Assembly (NCBI RefSeq): GCF_001411555.2 | Contig: NC_049905.1 | Coordinates: 15,562,586-15,626,585 of the forward strand | Direction of reading: 5' to 3' | DNA length: 64,000 nucleotides | Origin: Juglans regia | Taxonomy: Eukaryota; Streptophyta; Magnoliopsida; Fagales; Juglandaceae | Shown: piece by piece, positions 1-10,890 of the stretch | How positions within the stretch are numbered: position 1 is the stretch's first letter | Layout of the letters: every line of letters starts with the position of its first letter | Notes under the pieces: generated by a model | Database searches by the model: none | Told to the model about the DNA's origin: nothing | Seen by the model: the letters and a program-made list of their open reading frames with translations, nothing else | Made by a program: the position numbers and the translations under genes

Positions 1-268
1 TTTATCATAAAACCAACCAAAACACCCTTATTTCTAAATAAAGAACAAGCCAGAAATCTGAAAGCTCATTTCTATTTCTCTCTCCCTCTCTGTGTTGTGC
101 ATCTGGGTCCTCCACTACCAATCGCCCCACTGTCATGCATCTGCAAACTGCCCCACTGTCGCGGCAATCTTCTCCTCCATGAATTACCCGATCATCAAAG
201 CTTAAGTTGTTTTTCTTTCACCTTTGGTTCTAATATTTCCAACTTGATGTATAACATAAAGGAAATAC

Positions 269-400
269 CTGTAAACCTCCCAAGACCCTGCAATGATTTT
301 GCTTTGAGAAAGATTGCTTCCAAGAGTAAGCTGACAGCATGTATAGACAGAGATGGGTCAAGAGAACTCTGAAACTTGATGATATACTTCTGGCCATTTG
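269..400 (-). pseudogene. Exon remnant of an NPG1/NPGR-like TPR calmodulin-binding protein
   Basis: Read on the minus strand, this stretch encodes a peptide containing SIHAVSLLLEAIF followed by LKAKSLQGLGRF. That matches what I recall of a conserved region of the plant NPG1 (no pollen germination) and NPG-related proteins, which are tetratricopeptide-repeat calmodulin binders. The frame ends at a plausible splice donor (ACAG|GTATTT on the minus strand, GT at 268-267). The residues that should follow (EAAQSC-type) are not found in the remaining bases to the left. Either the next exon lies beyond the window after a long intron, or this is an isolated relic. Upstream residues (right side) are poorly conserved and the acceptor is uncertain; TTTCAG near 395 is a candidate. 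Family assignment is from memory of the motif. Confidence 0.5.
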
Positions 401-467
401 GCCATGAACTTAATGATATAACACCAATTTGCATAATCAAAAGGCTATTCAAACACATACACTGCAA

Positions 468-1075
468 GCATGAATAACCGTATGGAAATCATTCACAAAT
501 TTTTACAAACAAGTAGAGTGCAGATTTCTTATTTACTCATTTATTACTCATGTAAAGCATTTGTGACTCGGCCAAAAGAAAGAGAATGAGCAAAACTTGA
601 CCACATGTAAAGGAACAATTTAAATGTATTCTACTTGTATTTGACACGATGTTCTTCTGGTTTCAACCTACACATACAAGTAGTCCCTGAATGTATAGCA
701 AGTTTTTCACCAACAAATTAAAGACTTTTGGTTGTAGCCATTCATCGACAAGATGTACAATGTATAGCAAGATTTGTGTTTTACTAAGAAAAAAAAGTTT
801 TAACGAAAACATAATCGGCATGGAATGCAGTTACCTATCAAAGTCATAGCATGCAGTTGAGAGAGTGTAAGTTCTTCCTGGATCTCGATGTTGTGGAAGG
901 CGATGGTGCTCGGAGACTACGTGTGTGGGTCGATGGGGTGAAGGGATTTTTCTCTTTGATACAAGGAAGGAAGGGATTTTTCTCTCTTCAGGAAATGAAA
1001 CACTATCGTTTCATTATTAATGAAACACTGCGTTTAGGCTTGTAAAGAAGTCCCTGCAATAAGAATTACCCATTA
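468..1075. other. Intergenic DNA, no gene recognised
   Basis: No convincing exon, repeat or RNA gene is visible. A short open frame at 851-1,045 has a small internal repeat (KGFFSL twice) but no recognisable domain and looks fortuitous. Confidence 0.5.
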
Positions 1076-1748
1076 TTTAAAGTCGAAAAATTCTACATTC
1101 AGTCGACTTGAGTAGACGCCGCGTAAACGGCTGCTAACGTGGCAAAATGAAAACGAACCGTTTCACACCCCTCATTTTTATTTTTTTTTCATTTCATTCC
1201 CTCCCTCAGCAATTTCTTCAGTCCCTCCCTCTGCGTTTCCTCTCGCAGTCCCTCCCTGTTTTGCGTTTCCTCTCTCGATCCTTCCACAAATCGCATCTCG
1301 TCGAAGACCACGAGTCCATCCCCTGGAAGCACCGAAGAAACCTCGACGGCACATCCCTCCCCTCGAACCCGCTGCCCTCCCTCCCTCAGCCGACTGATGG
1401 AAGTCTGAGACCACAAATTGCTGCCTTCGTCCTCAACCACAGCGTTACATCATCTTCCTCAATTTCCCTATGTCGAACCATACAGAGCCCGCCCCAATTC
1501 CGTTCATCCCGAAACCAGTTAGCCCTAACCCTAGCCTCCTTCCCAGTTATCCTGAAGGTAAGCAATTTCTTGAAACTCTTGGAATTTTTTTTTTTTTATT
1601 TCAGGACTTATATGGTTTTATATATTAATATTGCATATGCATTGTCACCGAAGATTAGCTCTGGATTTGGTGTCTCATTCCTTGGAAACATGGGATTCGG
1701 TTGGTGGGTTTGTGTTACTTTTCAGTATCATTTTTCATAAAAGCTAAG

Positions 1749-2034
1749 GTTCTGATTTCTTAGGATTTTAGGGCTTATTTTGTGTTGGATCAAGTGCTTA
1801 GATATTAAATTTAGCTGAACATTCTGTTGAAGAGGTTTCTTTATTCAGAATGTTTCTCTGTGGATTGTTTTGATTTTCTCTTTTGTTTTATTTATGAGCT
1901 TTGCTACACATCATTGTTCTGATTTTCTTAGGATTTTAGGACTTATTTTGTGTTGGACCAAGAGTTTAGATATTAAATTTAGCTAAACGTTTTGTGGAGG
2001 AGGTTTCTCTGTAGAATTCAGAATGTTTCTCTGT
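1749..2034. repeat. Direct duplication, period about 168 bp, inside the MULE
   Basis: About 117 bp starting near 1,749 (TCTGATTTCTTAGGATTTTA) recurs starting near 1,917 with scattered substitutions and a short indel. Both copies share TTAGATATTAAATTTAGCT and end in CAGAATGTTTCTCTGT. It reads as an older local duplication of intron-like DNA. Confidence 0.7.
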
Positions 2035-2326
2035 TGATGTTTGTTGATTAATATTTCATTTTTTTTTAAAAGAAAAAGGTTCTAGTCAATGTAGTCATTG
2101 ATCATAGGTTTCGTGTTTGATATTATCCAATTTATTTATCTACTCTCTATAGATATTAAATAATGTATTGACTTAACTTAATTTGGTAAAGTTTTATGTT
2201 TATACAAAACGAGAAGATAGCAACTTGCATAGCCACTTGAATTGAAAGCAACTAATGAATCATAATGGAGTCTTGACAGCTGCATCCAAATAAGGTGTTG
2301 TAATCTTATTTTCCATTGTTTAACAA

Positions 2327-2328
<2 letters not shown>

Positions 2329-2410
<82 letters not shown>
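2329..2410 (+). repeat. (CT)41 microsatellite
   Basis: 82 uninterrupted bases of alternating C and T. A perfect dinucleotide array of this length is expected to be highly length-polymorphic. Confidence 0.97.
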
Positions 2411-2411
<1 letters not shown>

Positions 2412-2752
2412 GTTTAGAGGCATACCAAACACTAAAACAAAGGAAGAGATTAATTATTAAGAATTATGGTAATAACTTTAAAGTTGGTTGCAAAAGTGAT
2501 GAGAGAATCTCATGCAAAGAATTAGATTAGGGCAAGATTTTGGTGTTGAGTATGATTTTGATCCTCTAAGCAGATTTGCCTTTTGAAAATTACCAAAGTA
2601 CAATACAAAGGTAACTATAGACTTGTAATGTAACTTTAAAATAAATTGATTAATATTACGTACATCTAACAACATTTATATATGTTTGCAAATATTAGGG
2701 ATGACCATTCTAAAAGTATTTCAAGTGGGCAGATATTGATCAATACATAGAG

Positions 2753-3022
2753 TTGGATCTACAAGAAAGACAAAACGAACTGTTAAGGAAAGAGGAAGAG
2801 ATGGAGAAGAGATCTCGCTATATCGAGAAGAGGGAGATTGAGTTCCGTAAGACGGCGGATGAAATTGAGAAGAGAGAGATGGTGCAAGATGGTAGAGATG
2901 AGGAGTTTCTGAAGAAGACAGAGATGCTTCTTGAGCAAGAAGATGGAATAAGACGTTCACGCATGCTTCTCCGGGCGTATTCGACTTTTGTAGTTGTTGG
3001 TTGTTGTTACTTAGTGACTTAG
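2753..3022 (+). CDS. Hypothetical coiled-coil open frame within the MULE
   Basis: An open frame of 89 residues. Residues 1-65 are almost entirely charged and heptad-like (repeated KREIEF, EIEKRE, EEEMEKR), as in a coiled coil. A hydrophobic tail (TFVVVGCCYLV) follows at the C-terminus and could be a tail anchor. The frame is open upstream of the Met, with no stop back to about 2,700, so it may be the last exon of something larger. What follows (TTTGTCTGTTTAGTGAGTG and on) looks like a plant 3' UTR. I do not recognise the family. It may be a captured gene piece. Confidence 0.35.
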   Translation: MDLQERQNELLRKEEEMEKRSRYIEKREIEFRKTADEIEKREMVQDGRDEEFLKKTEMLLEQEDGIRRSRMLLRAYSTFVVVGCCYLVT

Positions 3023-3176
3023 TAGTGGTTTTATGTTATAGCTTTGTCTGTTTAGTGAGTGCAATGTAATAGTTGGGGGCTTTTTTGTTGCATTTTGCCT
3101 CTTATGCTTGTGGCATGACAAACACTAAATTGGTTGTAAAATAGCTGTATTATAATCAATGGATGTAGTGGTTTTG

Positions 3177-3350
3177 TGCATTCCTTTCCAGAATGAGATT
3201 TATAGCATAAATAAATGTTATATTGCATATTCCTTTCCAGAATGAGATTTATAACATAAATAAATGTTATATTGCACATTACATTCCAGAATTGATAAAG
3301 TAACAATTTATATTGCACATTCCATTACAAAATCAGATTTCTAGTATAAA
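3177..3350. repeat. Tandem repeat, unit about 49 bp
   Basis: A unit starting CATTCCTTTCCAGAATGAG recurs at 49-bp spacing. Two copies are nearly identical and at least one to two more are diverged. All end in a TGTTATATTGCA-like segment. Confidence 0.8.
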
Positions 3351-4282
3351 TAAATTGTACATATTTGTTTTGACCATACAAAACCACAGGACTCTTAACA
3401 TCTTATCTTAATGCCAAATGGCACAAACTATAATAACAACAAATCAATTGAATATGCTAGCAGGTCGCTTGAGGTTTATATGAAAATGCAACTGTTAAGC
3501 TTTTGGCCTAATATCTCTACATTGAATTTTTCCTCTACATTTGCTAGTGTGATCGGGGCTTGCTCTTTGTTGATAGATTCTTGAAACTGGCCAACAAGAT
3601 TAAAGTTCTATATGATTTGCTTTGCTAGCCCTCGTTAATTAGGGATTCCCATTTCCTTATATGTTTCTATATAAATTGTCAAAGTTTTTTGAAGTGTATT
3701 TGACAAGCCCAAACATATGCATTTCCTCCTTAATAAACTCAACCAATGTGCCACATTGAAGTTCCTACCAACAGATTTTCTTAACACTGTTCCTAAAATA
3801 ATAACTCCCAAGAAATCATGAAACATGAGCAAGTAAAAAAAATGCTCCTTACCATAATAAAATTACTGAGACGCTACACGGAAAATGAAGAAATTACTCA
3901 CACATGTTAGAATTTGTATTTCAAATATTTATCTCACTTCACTTAAGCGTTTATACAATGCTCTATTTATAGAGCTGAAGGTGCCGAGGGTAGTCTTGCA
4001 TTTTAACAAACATGAGGTGTGCATGATGCCTATTGCTAGCTGTTCAGATCATAGTGACAACAGAAAATATTCCTTTTGTACAGACAGGATCACAAGAATT
4101 TTCTAGAGAGAATTTACAACAAAATTTCATTTTCTGGAATATTCTTATAGTTGAGGCTGGTTGTTGTCATCGTGTGCTGTTGAGGTGGAGCAGTGAGTCA
4201 TGAATGAGTTGGAGATCATTGGTTTGCTGTCAACATGAAATGAGCTCGAGCACAGATCCACTTCAAAACAAATGAGCTCGAG

Positions 4283-4400
4283 TTGCCGAAGACCACACCA
4301 GTTTACAGATCCACACCAGTTCAAGTTGCCGACCCAAAGACCACACCAGTTCACAGATCCACACAAGTTCAAGTTGCCGAGCCGAAGACCACAAATCGCC
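4283..4400. repeat. Tandem repeat of about 57 bp in the MULE right half
   Basis: The segment CCACACCAGTT..CAGATCCACAC followed by AGTTCAAGTTGCCGA is present twice in full and partly a third time. It yields a repetitive reading frame on both strands, so open frames here are by-products of the repeat. Confidence 0.75.
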
Positions 4401-4802
4401 AAAGAAAACCAAAGCACCAACTTAAGATGAGAAGCACCAACGCAAGAGAAGTTACAAAATGCACTCAAATCGCCATTAGTTTCTGGCAAGAAGAAAACCA
4501 GAGCAAGATGAGAAGCTAATCACCGAAGACAAGAAAATGCACTCAAATCGCCATCATTTTCAAGTAGCATTTAGAAAAAAAAATTGCCGAAGAAAGTTTC
4601 TGGCCAAAGAGAAGCACAAATCGCCAAACCAAAGGAAGAAGATGAGAAGCGGAGAAGCGAAGCGGGAATCCGAAATGCACTGCATGCACTCTGTTTTTCT
4701 TTTTCTTTTTTTTTTTAAAACAAATTAGCAACTACCATGTCAGCTAACCGACTGCGCGGTGACTGTAACCCGCGACTGTACATAGCGGAACTGTTTAAAG
4801 TC

Positions 4803-5412
4803 TCATAGATATTTATTGGACGATTTGGATTTATTCGGACTCAATACTTTGTCCATTAAAATTTATTAAACGACGGCCCATGAAAGTATAGGCAAGCCCA
4901 ATAGTTTAATTACACCTTTAAAATTTAAGTGGCCAACCCATTTCTTAAACCCAAGAGACATTTAAAAGCTCACAAAAAGAACCCATCCATGACCCACGAT
5001 TCAACCCAAAACCATCTGATACCCAGCCCGTTTAGTGTAAAATCAGCCCCATATATGCACGTAAAAATGGATTACCGCCTCCATCAACCTAGGGTTGCCA
5101 CACACATGCACACGTTTGTATATATATAAGTAATTCTATATATAATCGTAAAGTGTATAAATATCGTATAATTACTTTGAAAAAGAATTGAGTCCACTAT
5201 TAAAAATTTTATTTTTTTTATGCAGGTCTCATGTTTTATTTACTTTTTTCAAAATAATTATGCAGTGATTGCACAATTCACAATTACAAATCTATTTTCT
5301 ATATATATGGGTGTTTACGGAGTAACGTTTTGGAGCAACCAAGTGGAATGGGTGTTTACAGGCAACGTGTAGCTAGACTATGGGTGCAAGTTACGCGGTT
5401 AGAGAATAATTA
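4803..5412. other. Gene-free AT-rich DNA
   Basis: Nothing gene-like is seen. The stretch lies between the MULE target duplication and the next MITE. Confidence 0.5.
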
Positions 5413-5974
5413 GGCTATGTTTAGATAGCTAACATATCTCAATACATTTCAAATATTTTCTTACTATTGGAAATACTTCACATGCCAAACGTAATGAACT
5501 ATCTTCGTATCAAAGTCTTTTCAAAAATCACTATAATATTTATCACTATTATATATAAATTAAAATTAAAATCAATAATAGTTATCACTATTAAATATAA
5601 ATAAAAAATAAAATCACTATAATATTTATCACTATTAAATATAAATAAAAAATAAAATCACTATAATATTTATCACTATTATATATAAATAAAAAATAAA
5701 ATCACTATAATAAAATCACTACAATATTTATTAATATTAAAAAATACTATAATAAAATCACTATAACATTTATTACTAAAAATAAAATCACTATAATATT
5801 TATGAGACCCACACCTTTTTCAACTACCTATTCAAAAGTCAACAACTCAACATACTTTACACATTCAAACAACTCAAAATACTCTTAATGGGACCCACAA
5901 ACCCACTCTAATCTTTACTCATAATTATTCACAAATATTCTCAACACTTCTCAAGTATTCTCACTATCCAAACC
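5413..5974 (-). mobile_element. MITE of the minisatellite-bearing family (short copy)
   Basis: It is bounded by short inverted ends (GGCTATGTTTAGATAG on the left, GGTTTGGATAG on the right read in reverse) and flanked by TA. Its right third is the reverse complement of the left arm of the larger copy at 9,293-10,890: both carry GGGTCCCAT, TTTGAGTTGTTTG and GTTGAGTTGTTGACTTTTGA. The middle holds a short array of TCACTATAATATTTATCAC-type units, the same motif that is expanded in the larger copy. There is no coding capacity. Confidence 0.75.
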
Positions 5975-6164
5975 TATAGTATCTTATTTTGGTATAATAT
6001 TCTGACTATTAAAAAGAGATTATTTACATATGTTACGGTTGCAGATGAATTATTGCACAAGTTTTATACTCATACGGATAGTTTATAAGTCCAAACTCTG
6101 TTATCCAACGTAAACACTTTGTGAAATATCATGTGTCAAGTTTGTACGAGAGCTGATAAAGTTC

Positions 6165-6352
6165 CTTTGGATTCCCGTTTGAATGGTAAAAATATTTCAT
6201 CTCATCTCATCATTATAATTTTTTTAAATTCTCACACAAAATATAATAAATAATTCAATTTTTTCAAATCTCAAAACAATAATAATATTAAAAAATAATA
6301 TTTTATTTAACTTCTAATTTTCATCTCAACTCACTATCCAAACAGCACTTAA
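6165..6352 (+). mobile_element. Abundant short MITE family, copy 1
   Basis: It contains the family signature CATCTCATCATTATAA, ACAAAATATAATAAATAATT and AATAATAATATTAAAAAATA and ends in CTCACTATCCAAAC. Terminal inverted repeats resemble GTTTGGATAGTGAG. Related copies occur throughout the window. Confidence 0.75.
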
Positions 6353-7985
6353 GAATATCTCAGAATATCTATAAATAGTAATAAAATAATTTAAGTTAGG
6401 ATGTTTTATCGAGTTTTAGAAAATGTAGAATTTGAACAAATTTAAACATATCTAAGAATACATGAGAACAATTGTATTTTCAAACAGGTCCTAATCTAGT
6501 CTATATAGTGATATAATATAAATGACAAGCACTTTCTTTAAATCCCTAGATCCTTCACAATTGGCAAAAGAGATACGAGCTTATTTGGAATGTAGCATTA
6601 GTCATCATATCCATTCCGCTGATCATTCTTGTACTTTTGAACTCTAGGGAAAGCAACAAAGGCCATGGCAGAATTAAGCAGCCAATGATATTCCATGCAC
6701 ATAGCTTCTAGAGGTACTTCTATGTCCGAAAATTCATGCATAGATTGAAGTTGTCTCTTTATTCTTAATTGAAAGCCCAATCTTCTCTTGCCATTTTCTG
6801 GTCTTAACCATGCAATATAGATCGACAAAGAGAGGGCCTTGAGAGGGACACAGAGAAAGAGAGTTAAGAGTGCTAGAAAGTTTAAAAGAAAATTCTTGGT
6901 ACTTTCAGTGCTAATTAAACGTGATACAAAGTTTCGAAACGACTTAGAAACGTGATAAAAACGATGAAAAGATCTTTTTGTAGGTTTCTTATTGTTGTTG
7001 TTGTTGTTGTTAAAAAGTTATTGAAACGAATACAGTTGTTGTTTTTGTAGTCAAGTTCAGGTTGAAAGTTTGAATTGCTTTTGTGCTAAAAACAAATATA
7101 AAGAAACAATCTTTTTGACTCTTGAATTTTATTGACTTTGTGTAAACAAAGTTTCTATTTTGGGCAAATTCAACTTGTTTAAAAGTCATGTGATTATATA
7201 CTGCTGCCTTTCGACGGAATTCCACTAGTTTGGATACTGAAAATATTTTAAACTACTATTTAATATTCTTTTATTATTTTTTCATTATTTTTTTACTATT
7301 ATTCACAAAATATTTGATAATATCTCACTATTCAAATACAACCTACTGAGTAGGTTGATTTCAAGTTCAAAGAAATGACTAGGAACTTGATGTCCCCGCT
7401 CAAGAGGGGCTATATTGAAGAAATAGTCCTATTCTAAGCTCATTTTGGAAGTAAAGATGCATTGATTTTGTATAACATTACTCCCCTTTGTGGTTGCCGC
7501 CACCCCCGAAGAATGGGCAGGTTTGAAATTAACAAAGAAAAAAAAAAAGGACAACCATAGGTGGTGGCTAGAATAGGGCAACTTTGTGGTGGCCAGAAAC
7601 CCTCGTTTCAATTTTTAATAAGAAAAAATATTTTTTATGATTAAAATTAATTTGTGGAGAGAATTTTGATTTTTTTTTCTAAATATTATAGATGACACGT
7701 GATAATATGTGATTAGACCACGTGTTGATAGTTTCCCATATAAAAGTATTGATGGTTTGGGTAATTAGGGTTTCTCTTGCTCTATAGGGAAAAAAACAAG
7801 TTTGTGTTTCTTTGCGCTTGTAATTATTGTCTCCACCCTTATTTTGATGTTAGGCCATTTTTTTCTTGGCCATGTTTAATTTATGGTGTTGTTTTTTAAA
7901 TCATTAAGGTTTCTCTTGTTATATACCGGCAAAGAAAAAGCTCTCTCTCTCTCTCCTATATAAGGCATAGTTTGGTGCAAGGTTG
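6353..7985. other. Gene-free span, with one doubtful minus-strand open frame
   Basis: There is an open frame at 6,598-6,828 on the minus strand (76 residues, containing LGFQLRIKRQLQSMHEF). I cannot match it to any family, and no splice context supports it. The rest is AT-rich spacer. Confidence 0.4.
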
Positions 7986-7987
7986 TT

Positions 7988-8189
7988 GGGCTCGGTTGGA
8001 TACAAAAACAATCTCATTTCATTTCATCGCATCTTATTATTATAATTTTTCTAAATTTTTACATAATATAATAAATAATTCTAATTTTTTTAAATTTCAA
8101 AACAATAATAATATTAAAAAATAATATTCTAACAATATTTTATTCAACTCATCTAAAACTATCTCATCTCACTATCCAAACGAGCCCAA
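7988..8189 (+). mobile_element. Abundant short MITE family, copy with well-preserved terminal inverted repeats
   Basis: The left end GGGCTCGGTTGGATA and the right end CTATCCAAACGAGCCCA are near-perfect inverted repeats. The interior is the AT-rich family core (TAATATAATAAATAATTC, AACAATAATAATATTAAA). At about 200 bp with no open frame, it is a typical non-autonomous DNA element. Confidence 0.85.
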
Positions 8190-9096
8190 GTTGCATTGCC
8201 TTAGTAGCATTATCAGGGCAGTGAACAACATCTTGCTAAATCCCCTTTTTTGCTTTTATATTTACTTCAAAAAAAACAAATCTATTGGAATGCCTTTACT
8301 CCAAATGCATCCACGTGGCATAATTTAATTTAGAAAATAAATTTTAAATTTTAAATTTTATAAATCAAATTATGTCATATGGATGATCATATGCGGTGCA
8401 AAGGCCTTCAAAAAACACTACTAAAAAAAAGATAGCCTAGCTCTTCACTACATTCAAGATAATCCTCGGCTAATCAATTCTTATCCTCTTATTAATGTAT
8501 TTTACGACAAGGCATTTTAGATAAAACGATTCGAAGGCATTGAGTTTTCTTCTCGTTAATAGTGTACGTTCCATAGTGCTACAAGAATGCATGCATCAGT
8601 ACAATATGTTTGTCTTTTAGATTAGTTAGCAACTTGCGTTGTGGGGTGCCATCAAAAATCTAGAGAAGTTTGCACTGACAACTTGTGAATTTGTCTTTAG
8701 AGAAATGTTGCTGATTCTTTTCCCTTAAAAAGAAGCCTTTTCAAGCAGCTCTAAAAAAAGTGTGTTGAGCCCGTACTGCTTTTGTGGTTTTGGGTTGTGT
8801 GCTTTAAGATGAGAGTGCTGGTTGGGGAAATATATATAAATATATATATATATTTTAAAAAAAAAAAAAAAAAAAAACCAACTTGGTGGGTAAAGTGCTC
8901 TCAAACACGCAGGGCCGACTCAATATATTCTGGGGTCTAAGGTTAAAATTTTGAGCTATGTTTTTTTTTATAGGTAAAATTAAATAAATTTATTTTTATT
9001 TTTATATTATATTTTTATTTAAAAATAATTCCTATCATTTTGTAAAGTAAAATTATTGATTAAGATTTTATACTACATTTTCAATTAATACCTGAC
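8190..9096. other. Gene-free span
   Basis: AT-rich DNA with a poly(A) run near 8,858-8,877. No gene or structured repeat recognised. Confidence 0.5.
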
Positions 9097-9097
9097 T

Positions 9098-9292
9098 TAG
9101 GCTGCGTTTGGTTAGTAAACTACTTTCAACTCATCTCAACTCATCATTACAACTTTTTCAAATTCCAATACAAAATATAATAAACAATTCAACTTTTTCA
9201 AATCTCAAAATAATAATAATATTAAAAAATAATATTTTATCAATATTTTATCATCTCAACTCAACTCACTTCAATATCCAAACTCACTCTTA
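9098..9292 (+). mobile_element. Abundant short MITE family, copy
   Basis: It starts GGCTGCGTTTGGTTAGTAA, carries the family core (CAACTCATCATTACAACTTT, AATATAATAAACAATTC) and ends ATATCCAAACTCACTCTTA. It abuts the large minisatellite-bearing MITE that starts at 9,293. Confidence 0.8.
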
Positions 9293-10890
9293 GGGTACGT
9301 TTGGGTGTTAAAAAGTGTTGAGAAGTGTTGAGAATGTTTGTGAATAGTTATGAGTAGAGATTGGAGTGAGTTTGTGGGTCCCATTGAGAGTATTTTGAGT
9401 TGTTTGGATGTGTGAAGTATGTTGAGTTGTTGACTTTTGAGTAGGTAATTGAAAAATGTGTGGGTCCCATAAATATTATAGTGATTTGATTTTTAGTAAT
9501 AAATATTATAATGATTTTATTATAGTCATTTTTTAATATTAATAAATATTGTAGTGATTTTATTTTATTTTTATATATAATAATGATAAATAGTATAATG
9601 ATTTTATTTTTAATTTATATATAATTGTGATAAATATTATAATGAGATTATTTATATATATATAATAGTTATAAATATTATAGTAATGTTATTTTTTATT
9701 TATATATTATAGTGATTTTATTTTTAATTTATATATAATAGTGATAAATATTATAGTAGTTTATTTTTTTATTTATATATAATAGTGATTTTATTTTTTA
9801 TATATATATTATAGTGATTTTATTTTTTATTTATATATTATAGCGATTTTATTTTTTATTTATATATAATAGTGATAAATATTTTTTATTTATATATTAT
9901 AGTGATTTTTATTTATTTATATATTATCATGATTTTTTTTATATTTAATAGTGATAAATATTATAGTGATTTTTTATTTATTTATATATTATAGTGATTT
10001 TTTATTTATTTATATATTATAATGATTTTATTTATTTATTTATATTTAATAGTGATAAATATTATAGTGATTTTATTTTTTATTTATATATTATAGTGAT
10101 TTTATTTTTTATTTATATATTATAGCGATTTTATTTTTTATTTATATATAATAGTGATAAATATTTTTTATTTATATATTATAGTGATTTTATTTTTTAT
10201 TTATATATTATAGTGATTTTATTTTTTATTTATATATTATAGTGATTTTTTATTATTTTTATATTATAATGATTTGTTTATTTATATTTAATAGTGATAA
10301 ATATTATAGTGATTTTATTTTTTATTTATATATTATAGTGATTTTATTTTTTATTTATATATTATAGTGATAAATATTTTTTATTTATATATTATAGTGA
10401 TTTTATTTTTTATTTATATATTATAGTAATTTTATTTTTTACTTATATATTATAGTGATAAATATTTTTATTTATATATTATAGTGATTTTTTATTATTT
10501 ATATATTATAATGATTTTTTTATTTATATTTAATAGTGATTATTTATATATTATAATGATTTTTTTATTTATATTTAATAGTGATAAATATTATAGTGAT
10601 TTTATTTTTTATTTATATATTATAGTGATTTTATTTTTTATTTATATATTATAATGATTTTATTTTTTTATTTATATTTAATAGTGATAAATATTATAAT
10701 GATTTTATTTTTTATTTATATATAATAGTGATAAGTATTATAGAATGTTTGTGAATAGTTATGAGTAGAGATTGAAGTGAGTTTGTGGGTCCCATTGAGA
10801 GTATTTTAAGTTGTTTGGTATGTGAAGTATTTTCAAAAGCACGAAAATACTTGAAAAGTGTTGAGGATACTTCGTCACCCAAACACAGCC
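9293..10890 (+). mobile_element. MITE carrying a roughly 1.3-kb AT-rich minisatellite
   Basis: The ends are inverted repeats (GGGTACGTTTGGGTG on the left, CACCCAAACACAGCC on the right) flanked by TA. Both arms also carry a 60-70 bp segment in direct orientation: GAATGTTTGTGAATAGTTAT and the following GAGTAGAGATTG, near 9,331 and again near 10,743. Between the arms, from about 9,470 to 10,742, lies a minisatellite. The same family occurs as a 560-bp copy at 5,413-5,974, so the size difference comes from the array. No open frame. Confidence 0.75.
9470..10742 (+). repeat. Minisatellite array, unit about 29-31 bp, plus a longer composite unit
   Basis: The basic unit TATAGTGATTTTATTTTTTA followed by TTTATATAT repeats dozens of times. 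A variant, AATAGTGATAAATATTATAG, interrupts it every few units, giving a higher-order period. Units are only slightly diverged, consistent with recent slippage or unequal exchange. Confidence 0.9.

Larger units (their letters stand above)
1085..4793. mobile_element. Mutator-like element (MULE) with 9-bp target-site duplication, no transposase seen
   Basis: The 9-bp word TTTAAAGTC occurs at 1,076-1,084 and again at 4,794-4,802. The sequences just inside are imperfect inverted repeats of about 60 bp: both contain CAGTCG at positions 16-21 from the end, then a CCGCG core and a segment like GGCTGCTAACGTGG (left) or GGTTAGCTGACATGG (right, reverse complement). A 9-bp duplication with such ends is typical of Mutator superfamily insertions. 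The interior shows no MURA-like transposase or SWIM zinc finger. It contains a CT-rich leader-like stretch, a (CT)41 microsatellite, two internal tandem repeat zones and a coiled-coil open frame at 2,753-3,022. It could be a Pack-MULE carrying gene pieces or a decayed autonomous copy. Confidence 0.7.

Noticed and set aside
1147..1740. 197-residue plus-strand open frame
   Set aside because: It is rich in CT-derived Ser/Leu/Pro, has no motif, and crosses a good splice donor (AAG|GTAAGC near 1,558). It looks like a leader region followed by an intron.
4145..4489. 114-residue minus-strand frame with CGSVNWCGL repeats
   Set aside because: The repetition comes from the underlying tandem DNA repeat, which gives open frames on both strands. 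No domain seen.
6598..6828. Minus-strand 76-residue frame as a real exon
   Set aside because: The peptide looks protein-like but I could not match it to any family or find matching splice sites, so it is only mentioned in the spacer entry.
9470..10742. Regular repeats suggesting an array system such as CRISPR
   Set aside because: Units are contiguous with no unique spacers, and the context is a plant MITE. It is a minisatellite.
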